Assembly (NCBI RefSeq): GCF_004295125.1
Contig: NZ_CP036170.1
Location: forward strand, 1,917,501 to 1,981,500
Origin: [Clostridium] scindens ATCC 35704
GTDB taxonomy: Bacteria > Bacillota > Clostridia > Lachnospirales > Lachnospiraceae
DNA length: 64,000 nt
Reading direction: 5' to 3'
Notes under the pieces: model-generated
Database searches by the model: none
The model's input: the letters and a program-made list of their open reading frames with translations, nothing else
What the model was told of the DNA's origin: nothing
Made by a program: the position numbers and the translations under genes
Shown: one piece after another, positions 54,727-64,000 of the stretch
How the letters are laid out: each line of letters opens with the position of its first letter
How positions within the stretch are numbered: position 1 is the first letter of the stretch

Positions 54727-55761
54727 ATGGAATCGTTGAGAAAATTATTTTCTTTACTAAAGGATATGCTGCAAAGCGGCCAGGATGCTGTACTGGTATC
54801 TGTGGTGGCAAGTTTGGGCTCCGCGCCCCGGGGCGCGGGGGCACATATGCTGATTGCAAGAGAAGGGCGTATCAGAGGGACGGTAGGCGGCGGCGCGGTA
54901 GAGCATGAGTGTATTCAGCGAGCCTTGGAAGTGCTTGACAGCAAGAACTCCCATTTGGAAGAATTCAGGCTTCATCCGAATCCGGCAGCGGATCTTGGCA
55001 TGGTTTGCGGAGGAGATATAAGCGTTTTTTTTAGGTACATACCATCGGGTGATGAACAGATGATAGATCTGTCCATCAAAGCCATCCGGATGTTTGACCA
55101 GGATCGAAAGTGCTGGCTGGCAATAGATCTTACAAAAGAAGGGAACGGGCAGATGTATCTCTATGAAGAAGGGGAACTGCCAAAAGAAGTGCAAACTGCC
55201 ACGCGTGCCAAAGCAAGGTCAGAACCACAGGACAGTCCTGCGAAATACTATCTGGAAAAATTAGTGCAAGGCAGCAAAGTTTATATTTTCGGCGGCGGCC
55301 ATGTGGCCCAGGAGGCGGTTCCTACGCTTGCAAGAGTCAATTTCGACTGTATTGTACTGGAAGACAGGGAAGACTTTACAAAGCCGGAATTATTTCCGGG
55401 AGTGAGAAGGACGCGGCTGGTAGATATGGAGCATCTGGAAGAAGTATGCAGGGATATCACATCCGATGACTACATCTGTGTCATGACCAGAGGCCATCAG
55501 CATGACTTTCTGGTAGAAAAGCAGATTTTGCGCACGCCTGTATCTTATATCGGAGTGATTGGAAGCAGAAAAAAGAAGGAGGTGGTCTTTGCAAAACTCC
55601 GCCAGGAGGGGTATACAGACCAGGAACTGGCAAGGATCAAGACGCCGATGGGGCTGGATATCCAGGCGGAGACGCCGGCGGAAATAGCCGTCAGCATTGC
55701 GGCGGAGATGATTATGGAAAGAGCACGCCGCAATCGTGTTGCTGCGGACCAAATGAAATAG
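54727..55761 (+). CDS. XdhC-family molybdenum hydroxylase maturation protein
   Basis: A 344-residue chaperone of the XdhC/CoxI type that handles sulfuration and insertion of the molybdenum cofactor into xanthine-dehydrogenase-like enzymes. The N-terminal XdhC/CoxI part has VSVVASLGSAPRGAGAHMLI and TVGGGAVEHECI (about residues 51-62); the C-terminal Rossmann part has VYIFGGGHVAQEAVPTLA (about 185-202), YICVMTRGHQHD and IGVIGSRKKK. It is part of the molybdenum cluster; related proteins serve selenium-dependent hydroxylases in Clostridia. Confidence 0.9.
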   Translation: MESLRKLFSLLKDMLQSGQDAVLVSVVASLGSAPRGAGAHMLIAREGRIRGTVGGGAVEHECIQRALEVLDSKNSHLEEFRLHPNPAADLGMVCGGDISVFFRYIPSGDEQMIDLSIKAIRMFDQDRKCWLAIDLTKEGNGQMYLYEEGELPKEVQTATRAKARSEPQDSPAKYYLEKLVQGSKVYIFGGGHVAQEAVPTLARVNFDCIVLEDREDFTKPELFPGVRRTRLVDMEHLEEVCRDITSDDYICVMTRGHQHDFLVEKQILRTPVSYIGVIGSRKKKEVVFAKLRQEGYTDQELARIKTPMGLDIQAETPAEIAVSIAAEMIMERARRNRVAADQMK

Positions 55762-55790
55762 AACGAACTATACTAAGGAGGGAAAGAGCC

Positions 55791-56816
55791 ATGCGTCTGA
55801 TCAAGACGGAGGAAGCGGCTGGCCATGTGCTTTGCCATGATATCACGCAGATCATCAAGGGAGTGACCAAGGATGCCGTATTCAGAAAAGGCCATATCGT
55901 CAGAGAAGAGGATATCCCAGTACTTCTTTCCGTGGGAAAAGAGAATCTTTATGTCTGGGAGAAGCAGGAAGGTATCCTGCATGAGAATGAGGCTGCACAG
56001 ATTTTGTGCCGGATGTGCAGGGGGGACAATATGCACCCGACGGAAGTCAAGGAGGGTAAGATTGAACTGATCGCGGACTGCGACGGCGTATTAAAGATTG
56101 ATGTGGAGAAGATGAATGCGGTAAACTGTCTGGGAGAGATGATGATTGCCAGCCGCCACGGCAACTTTCCGGTAAAGAAAGGCGACAAGATTGCAGGAAC
56201 CAGGATCATCCCGCTGGTAATCGAAGAAGAGAAGATGAGTCGGGCAGAGGCCCTGACACAGGGAGAGCCTATTTTCCAGATCGTGACTTACCAAAAGAAG
56301 CGCTCTGGCGTTATCACTACCGGAAGCGAAGTATATAAGCACCGTATTGTGGATAATTTCACCCCGGTTATCGAAGATAAGTTAAAGGAATATGGCGTGG
56401 AGATGGAAGACTATGCGATCTGCGATGACAAGCCGGAAATGATTACAGATGCTATACATAAGATGCTCGATAAAGGAATGGACATGATCATCTGCACAGG
56501 AGGCATGAGCGTGGATCCGGATGACCGTACGCCGCTGGCAATTAAGAACGTGGCGGAGGACATCGTGACTTATGGCGCGCCGGTTCTTCCGGGGGCAATG
56601 TTCATGCTGGCTTATTACGATGGAGACATTCCCATAATGGGACTGCCGGGCTGCGTCATGTACGCGAAAAGGACCATATTTGACCTGGTCCTTCCAAGAG
56701 TGCTGTGCAACGAGAAGTTAAAAGCAGAGGATCTGTACAGGCTCGGGCAAGGAGGCTTATGCTTGTCTTGTCCTACATGTACGTTTCCAAACTGTGGATT
56801 CGGGAAAGGAGCATGA
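55791..56816 (+). CDS. MoeA/MoaB-like molybdopterin-binding protein
   Basis: A 341-residue protein with a molybdopterin-binding fold: SGVITTGSEVYKHRIVDNFT and MDMIICTGGMSVDPDD (about residues 165-247), a variant of the TGG(I/V)S motif. The N-terminal half (LIKTEEAAGHVLCHDITQII) resembles MoeA but is shorter, and the full MoeA length is not reached. The C-terminus has an unusual cysteine set, CLSCPTCTFPNCGFG. AAGGAGGGAAAG precedes ATG 55791. The stop overlaps the start of the broken moaA, so they were coupled. Confidence 0.85.
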   Translation: MRLIKTEEAAGHVLCHDITQIIKGVTKDAVFRKGHIVREEDIPVLLSVGKENLYVWEKQEGILHENEAAQILCRMCRGDNMHPTEVKEGKIELIADCDGVLKIDVEKMNAVNCLGEMMIASRHGNFPVKKGDKIAGTRIIPLVIEEEKMSRAEALTQGEPIFQIVTYQKKRSGVITTGSEVYKHRIVDNFTPVIEDKLKEYGVEMEDYAICDDKPEMITDAIHKMLDKGMDMIICTGGMSVDPDDRTPLAIKNVAEDIVTYGAPVLPGAMFMLAYYDGDIPIMGLPGCVMYAKRTIFDLVLPRVLCNEKLKAEDLYRLGQGGLCLSCPTCTFPNCGFGKGA

Positions 56817-57454
56817 TGATGAAGGATCAGTATGGCAGGGAGATCGATTACCTGCGGATATCTGTTACCGACCGCTGAAATTTCCGGTGCACCTACTGAA
56901 TGCCAGAAGAAGGAGTCGTACCACTGTGCCACGAGGATATCCTGACTTTCGACGAGATTATAAGAATCTGCCGAGCAGGAGTGGAACTGGGCATTCGCAG
57001 AATTAAAATTACCGGCGGAGAGCCGCTGGTACGAAAGGGGATCTTTGACTTGCTGGAGCAGATGCGCCGTATTGAAGGGGCTGAGAAACTGACGATTACC
57101 ACCAACGGCGCATTGCTTGAAGAGGCCTTGCCGTGGCTTGAAGCAGTTTAGGTAGACGGGATCAACATCAGCCTGGATACGCTAAAGGAAGCCCATTTCT
57201 TGGAACTGACCAGGAGAGATGCGTTTGACAGGGGGATGCGAGGTCTAAAAGCAGCGGTTCCTTCGTCAATAACCAATATAAACATCGAGTTGATGCCCAT
57301 TGGCTTGGAAAATGGCAGGGAAAGCCTTAGCCAGTGCATAATGGAGAACGCGCTGCGGGCCAGAGGTACTCAGAAGAAGAATGCAGGCAACTGGCACCGC
57401 CAGGCCAGCCTTCCGCATTGGAAATATAATAAAGAAAAGGAGAAAGTTCTATGA
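56813..57454 (+). pseudogene. moaA: Broken moaA (GTP 3',8-cyclase), with UGA at two cluster cysteines
   Basis: ATG 56813 overlaps the previous stop and reads MMMKDQYGREIDYLRISVTD, an ordinary MoaA start. In the radical-SAM motif CxxxCxxC, the first and third cysteine codons are TGA (56876-56878 and 56897-56899); the middle one is TGC (NFRCTY between). The frame then continues well (IRRIKITGGEPLVRKGIF) to a TAG at 57148-57150, VDGINISLDTLKEAH follows, and an internal deletion joins to NIELMPIGLENGRESL; the C-terminal cluster domain is missing. A selenocysteine reading of the two TGAs is conceivable, but TAG and the deletions make it a pseudogene. Confidence 0.85.
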
Positions 57455-58344
57455 AAAAGAAAGCAGTGGCAGTATTTATGGCAGCAGTGATGGTAGTGGT
57501 GCTTGCGGGCTGTGGAGGCAACAATGCAAAGGAGACAGGAGACAGGGATAAGAAGGCCTCAGAGGAATCTAAGAAGGATGACGCAGATGAGACGGAGATC
57601 CAGGTGTTTATCGCGGCAAGCCTGAATACCGTCATGACGGAAATCGCGGAAAAGTATAATAAAAACAATCCGAATGTGAAGATTACCTTCAATGCGGATA
57701 GTTCCGGCACCCTGCTGACACAGATCGAGGAAGGGTATGAATGTGATATTTTCTTCTCGGCTGCCCAGAAGCAGATGGACCAATTGGACCAGGATGGACT
57801 GGTCAAAGAAGGAACCCGCGCAAATGTGGTGAATAACCAGGTGGTGCTTGTGACCCGGAAGGACAGTGGAACCAAGGTAACCGGACTTGAGAATCTGAAG
57901 GATGCCCAGAGCATCGCGCTGGCAGGCGGAAGCGTCCCGGTAGGCAAATACACCAGGCAGGCGCTTGTGAATCTGGGAATCCTGGGAAAGACGGACGAGC
58001 CCGATGCAGTCACTACGGAACAAGTATCAGAAGCGCTTGGCGGCGTGGAGATCAGCGAGCAGGATAATGTAAGCAAGGTTCTGGCAGCAGTGGTGGAAGG
58101 CTCCTGCGAGGTGGGCACCACGTATTATTCCGATACCTATGGTTATGAGGATGAGCTGAATATACTGGAGACGGTAGGTTACGATCTGACAGGAAACGTG
58201 ATTTATCCGATCTGCCTGGTAGATAATCAAGAAGCGGATGATACCCAGACCAAGGCCGCAAAAGATTTTTATGATTATGTGTTATCTGAGCATGCCAGCG
58301 AGATATTTTCCAATTACTATTTTGATACTGATGTGCACAGATAG
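57451..58344 (+). CDS. modA: Molybdate ABC transporter substrate-binding lipoprotein
   Basis: A 297-residue oxyanion receptor. Signal peptide KKKAVAVFMAAVMVVVLAGC with the lipobox Cys at residue 21. The mature part has VFIAASLNTVMTEIAEKYN (binding-site AASL motif, about residues 51-69), FNADSSGTLLTQIEEG and DIFFSAAQKQMD, the ModA pattern. It is followed by modB at 27 bases. AAAGGAGAAAG lies upstream. Tungstate is also bound by such proteins. Confidence 0.93.
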   Translation: MKKKAVAVFMAAVMVVVLAGCGGNNAKETGDRDKKASEESKKDDADETEIQVFIAASLNTVMTEIAEKYNKNNPNVKITFNADSSGTLLTQIEEGYECDIFFSAAQKQMDQLDQDGLVKEGTRANVVNNQVVLVTRKDSGTKVTGLENLKDAQSIALAGGSVPVGKYTRQALVNLGILGKTDEPDAVTTEQVSEALGGVEISEQDNVSKVLAAVVEGSCEVGTTYYSDTYGYEDELNILETVGYDLTGNVIYPICLVDNQEADDTQTKAAKDFYDYVLSEHASEIFSNYYFDTDVHR

Positions 58345-58371
58345 ACAAGAGGAAAGAAGGAGGAAGCATCT

Positions 58372-59076
58372 ATGGAGGAAATAGGCGCAGTCCTGCAGGG
58401 CTTGGACTGGAGCCCGCTTTACATCTCGCTGAAGACAGGAGCGGTGGCAACCATAATCTCCTTTTTCCTGGGGTTATTCGCGGCCAGGAAGGTAATCAAG
58501 GCGGGCCCGAAAGTAAAGGCCGTGGCGGATGGGCTGCTTACGCTTCCCATGGTGCTGCCGCCTACAGTGGCGGGCTTCTTCCTTCTTCTCCTGTTCAGCA
58601 GAAGAAGGCCGCTTGGCATCTTTCTGTATGATCAATTAGACATCAAAGTAGTACAAAGCTGGATTGGATGCATTATTGCGGCGACGGTGATCGCATTCCC
58701 GCTGATGTACCGAAATGCCAGGGCGGCGTTTGAGCAGATCGATGTAAATCTGGTCTATGCGGGACGGACTCTGGGGATGAGCGAGGGCAAGATCTTCTGG
58801 AAAGTAGTGATTCCTACGGCAGGGCCCGGGATTATCTCGGGAACCATCCTGACATTTGCAAGAGCACTGGGAGAGTACGGAGCCACTTCCATGCTTGCCG
58901 GAAACATTCCCGGTAAGACAGGGACCATTTCTCAGAAGATTGCCATGGTTATCCAGGATGGCGATTATCTGACGGCCGGAGTTTGGGTGATTATCGTGCT
59001 CATCATCGCATTTACGGTCATCTTCCTGATGAATCTTTTCACTGGCAGGAACATGAAGAACGTCAAGCGCTGGTAG
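58372..59076 (+). CDS. modB: Molybdate ABC transporter permease
   Basis: A 234-residue membrane protein with five or six segments. The landmark LPMVLPPTVAGFFLLLLFSR (about residues 58-77) and the EAA-like loop NLVYAGRTLGMSEGKIFWKV (about 125-144), followed by FARALGEYGATSML, are typical of ModB. It forms the channel between modA and modC. Confidence 0.93.
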   Translation: MEEIGAVLQGLDWSPLYISLKTGAVATIISFFLGLFAARKVIKAGPKVKAVADGLLTLPMVLPPTVAGFFLLLLFSRRRPLGIFLYDQLDIKVVQSWIGCIIAATVIAFPLMYRNARAAFEQIDVNLVYAGRTLGMSEGKIFWKVVIPTAGPGIISGTILTFARALGEYGATSMLAGNIPGKTGTISQKIAMVIQDGDYLTAGVWVIIVLIIAFTVIFLMNLFTGRNMKNVKRW

Positions 59077-59101
59077 AAATACGGACAGAGGGAGAAGAGC
59101 A

Positions 59102-60151
59102 GTGGCAATCGAAGTTAGGATTAAGAAGAAACTGGGGAATTTTCAACTGGATATTGATTTTAAAACGGAAGAGAACCGGATCGGCATTCTGGGAGCCTCA
59201 GGCTGCGGAAAGAGCATGACTTTGAAATGCATCGCGGGCATCGAGACGCCGGATGAGGGGCGGATTATTGTGGATGGAACGTTGCTGTATGATTCGGCGA
59301 AAAAGATCAGCCTGAAGCCTCAGAAGAGACATATCGGCTACCTCTTCCAGAATTACGCCCTGTTCCCTACCATGACGGTGGAGGAGAATATAGCGGCAGG
59401 ACTGCAAGGAAGAAAAGAGGAGAAAAGGAGAAGGGTCGTAGAGATGATGGAAAAGTTCCAACTGCTGGGACTTGGAAAGCAGCTGCCGGGAGAACTCTCT
59501 GGCGGACAGCAGCAAAGGGTAGCCTTGGCAAGAATCATGGCCTATGAGCCGGAAGTCATCCTGCTGGACGAGCCGTTCTCCGCGCTGGATGACTTCTTGA
59601 AAGACAGGCTTGCGCAGGAGATGCTGGATCTGCTGAAAGATTACCGGGGAACGGTCGTTCTCGTATCCCACAGCCGGGACGAGATCTATCGGTTTACCAG
59701 GGAACTTCTGACCATGGCAGATGGGATGCAGATCAGTTACGGAGGCACCCGGGAGATCTTTGCGAACCCAGGGAGGAAGGAGACAGCACGTCTGACCGGG
59801 TGTAAGAACATTGCAGAGGCGAAAAGGATAGACGGCCGCCATCTTGAAGTGCCGGAATGGGGGATTACTTTGTGCTTGAATGAAAACATCCCGGAAAAGG
59901 TGGCGTTCGTCGGGGTTCGGGCCCATGAATTTATCCCTGTCTGGGGAGATGCAGGAAGCAACTGTATTCCTGTGAACGTTAAAAGCAGTGCGATCCTGCC
60001 TTTTGAAAGAAAGTATTTCCTGGCGGGCGCAGAGGGAAGCGAGGAGGATATCTGCTGGTTTCTGCAAAGGGATAAATGGCCTTTGATCGACAGGAAGGGA
60101 ATGCCGGACTTCCTTATGATGCCGGAGGAGAAGATCTTACTGCTGGAATAG
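59102..60151 (+). CDS. modC: Molybdate ABC transporter ATP-binding protein
   Basis: A 349-residue ATPase. Walker A is GASGCGKSMTLKCIAG (about residues 34-49), the Q-loop YLFQNYALFPTMTVEEN, the signature LSGGQQQRVALARI (about 138-151) and Walker B VILLDEPFSALDD (about 157-169). A C-terminal TOBE-like domain (about 280-349) may bind molybdate as a regulator. The start is GTG 59102. Completes modABC. Confidence 0.93.
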   Translation: MAIEVRIKKKLGNFQLDIDFKTEENRIGILGASGCGKSMTLKCIAGIETPDEGRIIVDGTLLYDSAKKISLKPQKRHIGYLFQNYALFPTMTVEENIAAGLQGRKEEKRRRVVEMMEKFQLLGLGKQLPGELSGGQQQRVALARIMAYEPEVILLDEPFSALDDFLKDRLAQEMLDLLKDYRGTVVLVSHSRDEIYRFTRELLTMADGMQISYGGTREIFANPGRKETARLTGCKNIAEAKRIDGRHLEVPEWGITLCLNENIPEKVAFVGVRAHEFIPVWGDAGSNCIPVNVKSSAILPFERKYFLAGAEGSEEDICWFLQRDKWPLIDRKGMPDFLMMPEEKILLLE

Positions 60152-60222
60152 CGATACCATTTCTTTTTTTTCATGGCTGTGGTAGAATACGACTAATGGA
60201 ACATGATGGCTGGAGGAAGTAT

Positions 60223-60633
60223 ATGAATAATAAAGAGATGATAAAATATTTTTACGAGACGGTAGTTACCGAAAATCTGTTGGATGAAGTATGCCGCTTC
60301 GTATCACCGGACTGCGTGCTTAAGATAGGGGAAGACGACATACCTCTGGGGGATGACGGGATGAAGACGCATTTGATAGAAGTGAAAAAGACGTATCCTG
60401 ATTATTCTATGAAGATCCTTCGTCAGTTTTGCGAAGGAGACTATGTAATCTCGGAATTTATAATGGAAGGCACCCATATGGGCGAGTGGCTGGGCATGAA
60501 GCCTACGAATAAAAGGCTGCGCTTTACAGGCGTGGATATTGATAAAGTCGTTAACGGGAAGATGGTTGAGCATGGAGGCGCGGTCAATACATTTGAGACG
60601 CTCTTTGAAGAACATATGATAAAGCTGGTATAA
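60223..60633 (+). CDS. SnoaL-like (NTF2-fold) protein
   Basis: A 136-residue protein with the ester-cyclase/SnoaL pattern, with IKYFYETVVTENLLDEVCRF at the start, YVISEFIMEGTHMGEWLGMK (about residues 79-98) and RLRFTGVDIDKVVNGKMVEH (about 103-122). TGGAGGAAG precedes ATG 60223. Its substrate is unknown; a link to the molybdenum cluster is by position only. Confidence 0.8.
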   Translation: MNNKEMIKYFYETVVTENLLDEVCRFVSPDCVLKIGEDDIPLGDDGMKTHLIEVKKTYPDYSMKILRQFCEGDYVISEFIMEGTHMGEWLGMKPTNKRLRFTGVDIDKVVNGKMVEHGGAVNTFETLFEEHMIKLV

Positions 60634-60678
60634 TAAGCGGATGGCTCCAGTCATAGCGATGCAAAAGGAGGAACAACG

Positions 60679-61008
60679 GTGGTAGAATTAAACGAAGAAG
60701 CAAAAGAATACATGCAAAGGTTCGGATGGAAGCATGTGGTACTTAATATTGAGACTATAACCAGCTGATGCGCGCCTCCATATAAGGAGATGTCGGTAAG
60801 TTTTACCGATGCGGATGAAGAGGCGATGCTGGAGAAGGGGTATGAGACAGACCAAAGCGAGTTGGGAAACGTATATTACCCAAAGGAGGGAATAGAAATC
60901 CCGGATCATATTATCGTAAAGTATGTAGAATATCCCTGGGTCACCTGCTTCGAGGTGGAAGGGATAGAAATCATCAAAGAGGCAATGCAAAAGGATATTG
61001 AGGAATAG
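60679..61008 (+). CDS. Small selenoprotein of the CC/Se motif type, UGA read as selenocysteine
   Basis: GTG 60679, with AAGGAGG (60665-60671) seven bases upstream, gives MVELNEEAKEYMQRFGWKHV, then LNIETITS, UGA (60766-60768), CAPPYKEMSVSF and a clean frame to TAG at 61006-61008, 109 residues with selenocysteine at residue 30. The Sec-Cys pair matches a HesB-like selenoprotein family in which relatives have Cys-Cys. A hairpin TCGGTAA-GTT-TTACCGA (60793-60809) has its loop G 32 bases after the UGA, a plausible bacterial SECIS. It sits in a molybdenum cluster that is often linked to selenium enzymes. No selA/B/C/D genes are in this window. An ordinary annotation would call only the shorter frame after the UGA (60790). 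Confidence 0.85.
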
Positions 61009-62125
<1,117 letters not shown>

Positions 62126-62139
62126 TCTGCGATGAACTA

Positions 62140-63321
<1,182 letters not shown>

Positions 63322-63570
63322 ATGATTGCATACTCGTTGTTCTATCGGTACGTCACACCGCTTACGCCGGACGAAGCGGGGGATTTAATGGCAAGGGCGG
63401 AACGGTCCGTTTCCCCGGCCTCCTCCTGCTATGAGGCATACCGGGAGCGGTTAATCCTCTATTCGGAAAAAGAAACCCAGTATGGGGCGGACTGCAACTT
63501 CCTGTTAGAAGCGGATGAATATCTGCGGGAACGGAAGCTGCCCGGTCTCCAAAACGTGAACGGATATTAA
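63322..63570 (+). CDS. Hypothetical small protein, mobile-element associated
   Basis: An 82-residue protein in the frame MIAYSLFYRYVTPLTPDEAG ... YEAYRERLILYSEKETQYGA and LLEADEYLRERKLPGLQN, which looks like real coding sequence. The best ribosome site belongs to ATG 63298 in another frame, so a leader-peptide coupling or a frameshift is possible. No family is recognised. It lies beside the recombinase genes and is closed by a strong terminator. Confidence 0.5.
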   Translation: MIAYSLFYRYVTPLTPDEAGDLMARAERSVSPASSCYEAYRERLILYSEKETQYGADCNFLLEADEYLRERKLPGLQNVNGY

Positions 63571-63597
63571 AATTTTTGTCAGTATAGCAAAAAGGAA

Positions 63598-63645
63598 AGC
63601 CCGCCAGTTATTCCGTGCAGGAATAGTTGACGGGCCCTTTTTTCT
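63598..63645 (+). terminator. Strong terminator
   Basis: AGCCCGCCAGTTATTCC pairs with GGAATAGTTGACGGGC around a short loop, with T run after it. Confidence 0.85.
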
Positions 63646-63654
63646 GTTACACTG

Positions 63655-64000
63655 AAATCTACAGTTATTGCAGATACAGGCTATTATAATGGAACGGAAA
63701 TCAAAAAATGTGTTGATGCTGGAATGAATGTCTATATTAAAAAAACTAAAGCTAATAATGCTACTAAAGATAATGAATTCCGTAAAGAAAAGATTATATA
63801 TGACACTAAGACTGATGAATACACATGTCCGGGTGGATATAAACTTGCATTTTTTGAAAACACATCAAAAAATGGCATGAAATATCGAAAATATAAATGT
63901 TCCGATTGCAATTCTTGCAAGTATAAAAAAGACTGTACTACTTCTTCGTCTGGAAGAACCGTATAACGTTGGGAGCATGAAGATGTTTTGGAAACTGTAT
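63655..64000 (+). pseudogene. IS1182-type transposase fragment at the window edge
   Basis: Reads STVIADTGYYNGTEIKKCVD, MNVYIKKTKANNATKDNEFR and a zinc-ribbon part CSDCNSCKYKKDCTTSS, then GRTV followed by TAA (63964-63966), and continues RWEHEDVLETV in the same frame. The N-terminal part is absent and the TAA probably replaced CAA. Either a decayed copy or one cut by the window edge. Confidence 0.75.

Noticed and set aside
56813-57454. Treating moaA as a functional double selenoprotein
   Set aside because: A TAG and internal/C-terminal deletions break the frame, and two selenocysteine cluster ligands have no precedent I know of; recorded as pseudogene with a note.

Overview
The window looks like a chromosome segment of a gut Lachnospiraceae-type Firmicute (Clostridium scindens / Dorea / Blautia relatives). 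This is inferred from AGGAGG ribosome sites, a T-box and a TPP riboswitch, YesM/YesN-type two-component genes, sugar ABC operons without their own ATPase, a type I-C CRISPR system, and a molybdenum/selenium gene cluster. The species is not proven from the sequence.

Layout. 0-4.2 kb: the 5' part of carB (minus), a CofE-like ligase and a GMP synthase with a degenerate glutaminase domain. 4.3-5.6 kb: decayed transposase fragments. 5.7-13.7 kb: a WYL regulator, a 34-residue small protein, then a sugar operon (binding lipoprotein, two permeases, ADP-dependent sugar kinase-like protein, class II aldolase, RpiR regulator). 13.8-18.6 kb: a DUF3298-type protein, an NhaC antiporter, an IS91-family element next to a MATE remnant, and a GreA-like factor. 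18.8-21.2 kb: a TPP riboswitch with no gene to control, a T-box-controlled TIGR04076/aldo-keto reductase operon, and remnants of a P-loop gene and a toxin-antitoxin pair. 21.2-40.3 kb: an AT-rich fucoside-utilisation island (AraC regulator, fucI, dehydrogenase, two sugar-binding lipoproteins, histidine kinase, acyltransferase-like protein, GH65 phosphorylase, HAD phosphatase, two permeases split by an IS110 element, GH29 fucosidase, response regulator). 40.3-51.5 kb: a histidine kinase remnant, then a complete type I-C cas operon and a 40-repeat array. 51.5-53.6 kb: small accessory genes and a broken hydrolase. 53.6-61.0 kb: molybdenum cofactor and molybdate transport genes, with a broken moaA and a selenoprotein gene read through UGA. 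61-64 kb: two convergent serine recombinases around a short inverted repeat, and another transposase fragment.

How the genes work together. The two sugar operons share one design: binding lipoprotein, a hairpin that probably lowers downstream expression, two permeases, then intracellular enzymes; both need an ATPase encoded elsewhere. The fucoside island would import fucosylated oligosaccharides, cut them in the cytoplasm (GH29, GH65) and isomerise fucose (FucI), under control of the AraC protein and the split kinase/regulator pair. The molybdenum cluster supplies molybdate (ModABC) and cofactor maturation (MobA-ModE fusion, XdhC-like and MoeA-like proteins), most likely for selenium-dependent molybdenum hydroxylases encoded elsewhere.

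Signals most worth a second look: an identically spaced three-box TGTTACGTGT element upstream of both the greA-like and the mobA-modE genes; the orphan TPP riboswitch; the UGA-containing small selenoprotein; moaA with UGA at two of its three cluster cysteines; a block of three variant repeats and a near-duplicate spacer pair in the CRISPR array; and a promoter enclosed by inverted repeats between paired recombinases.
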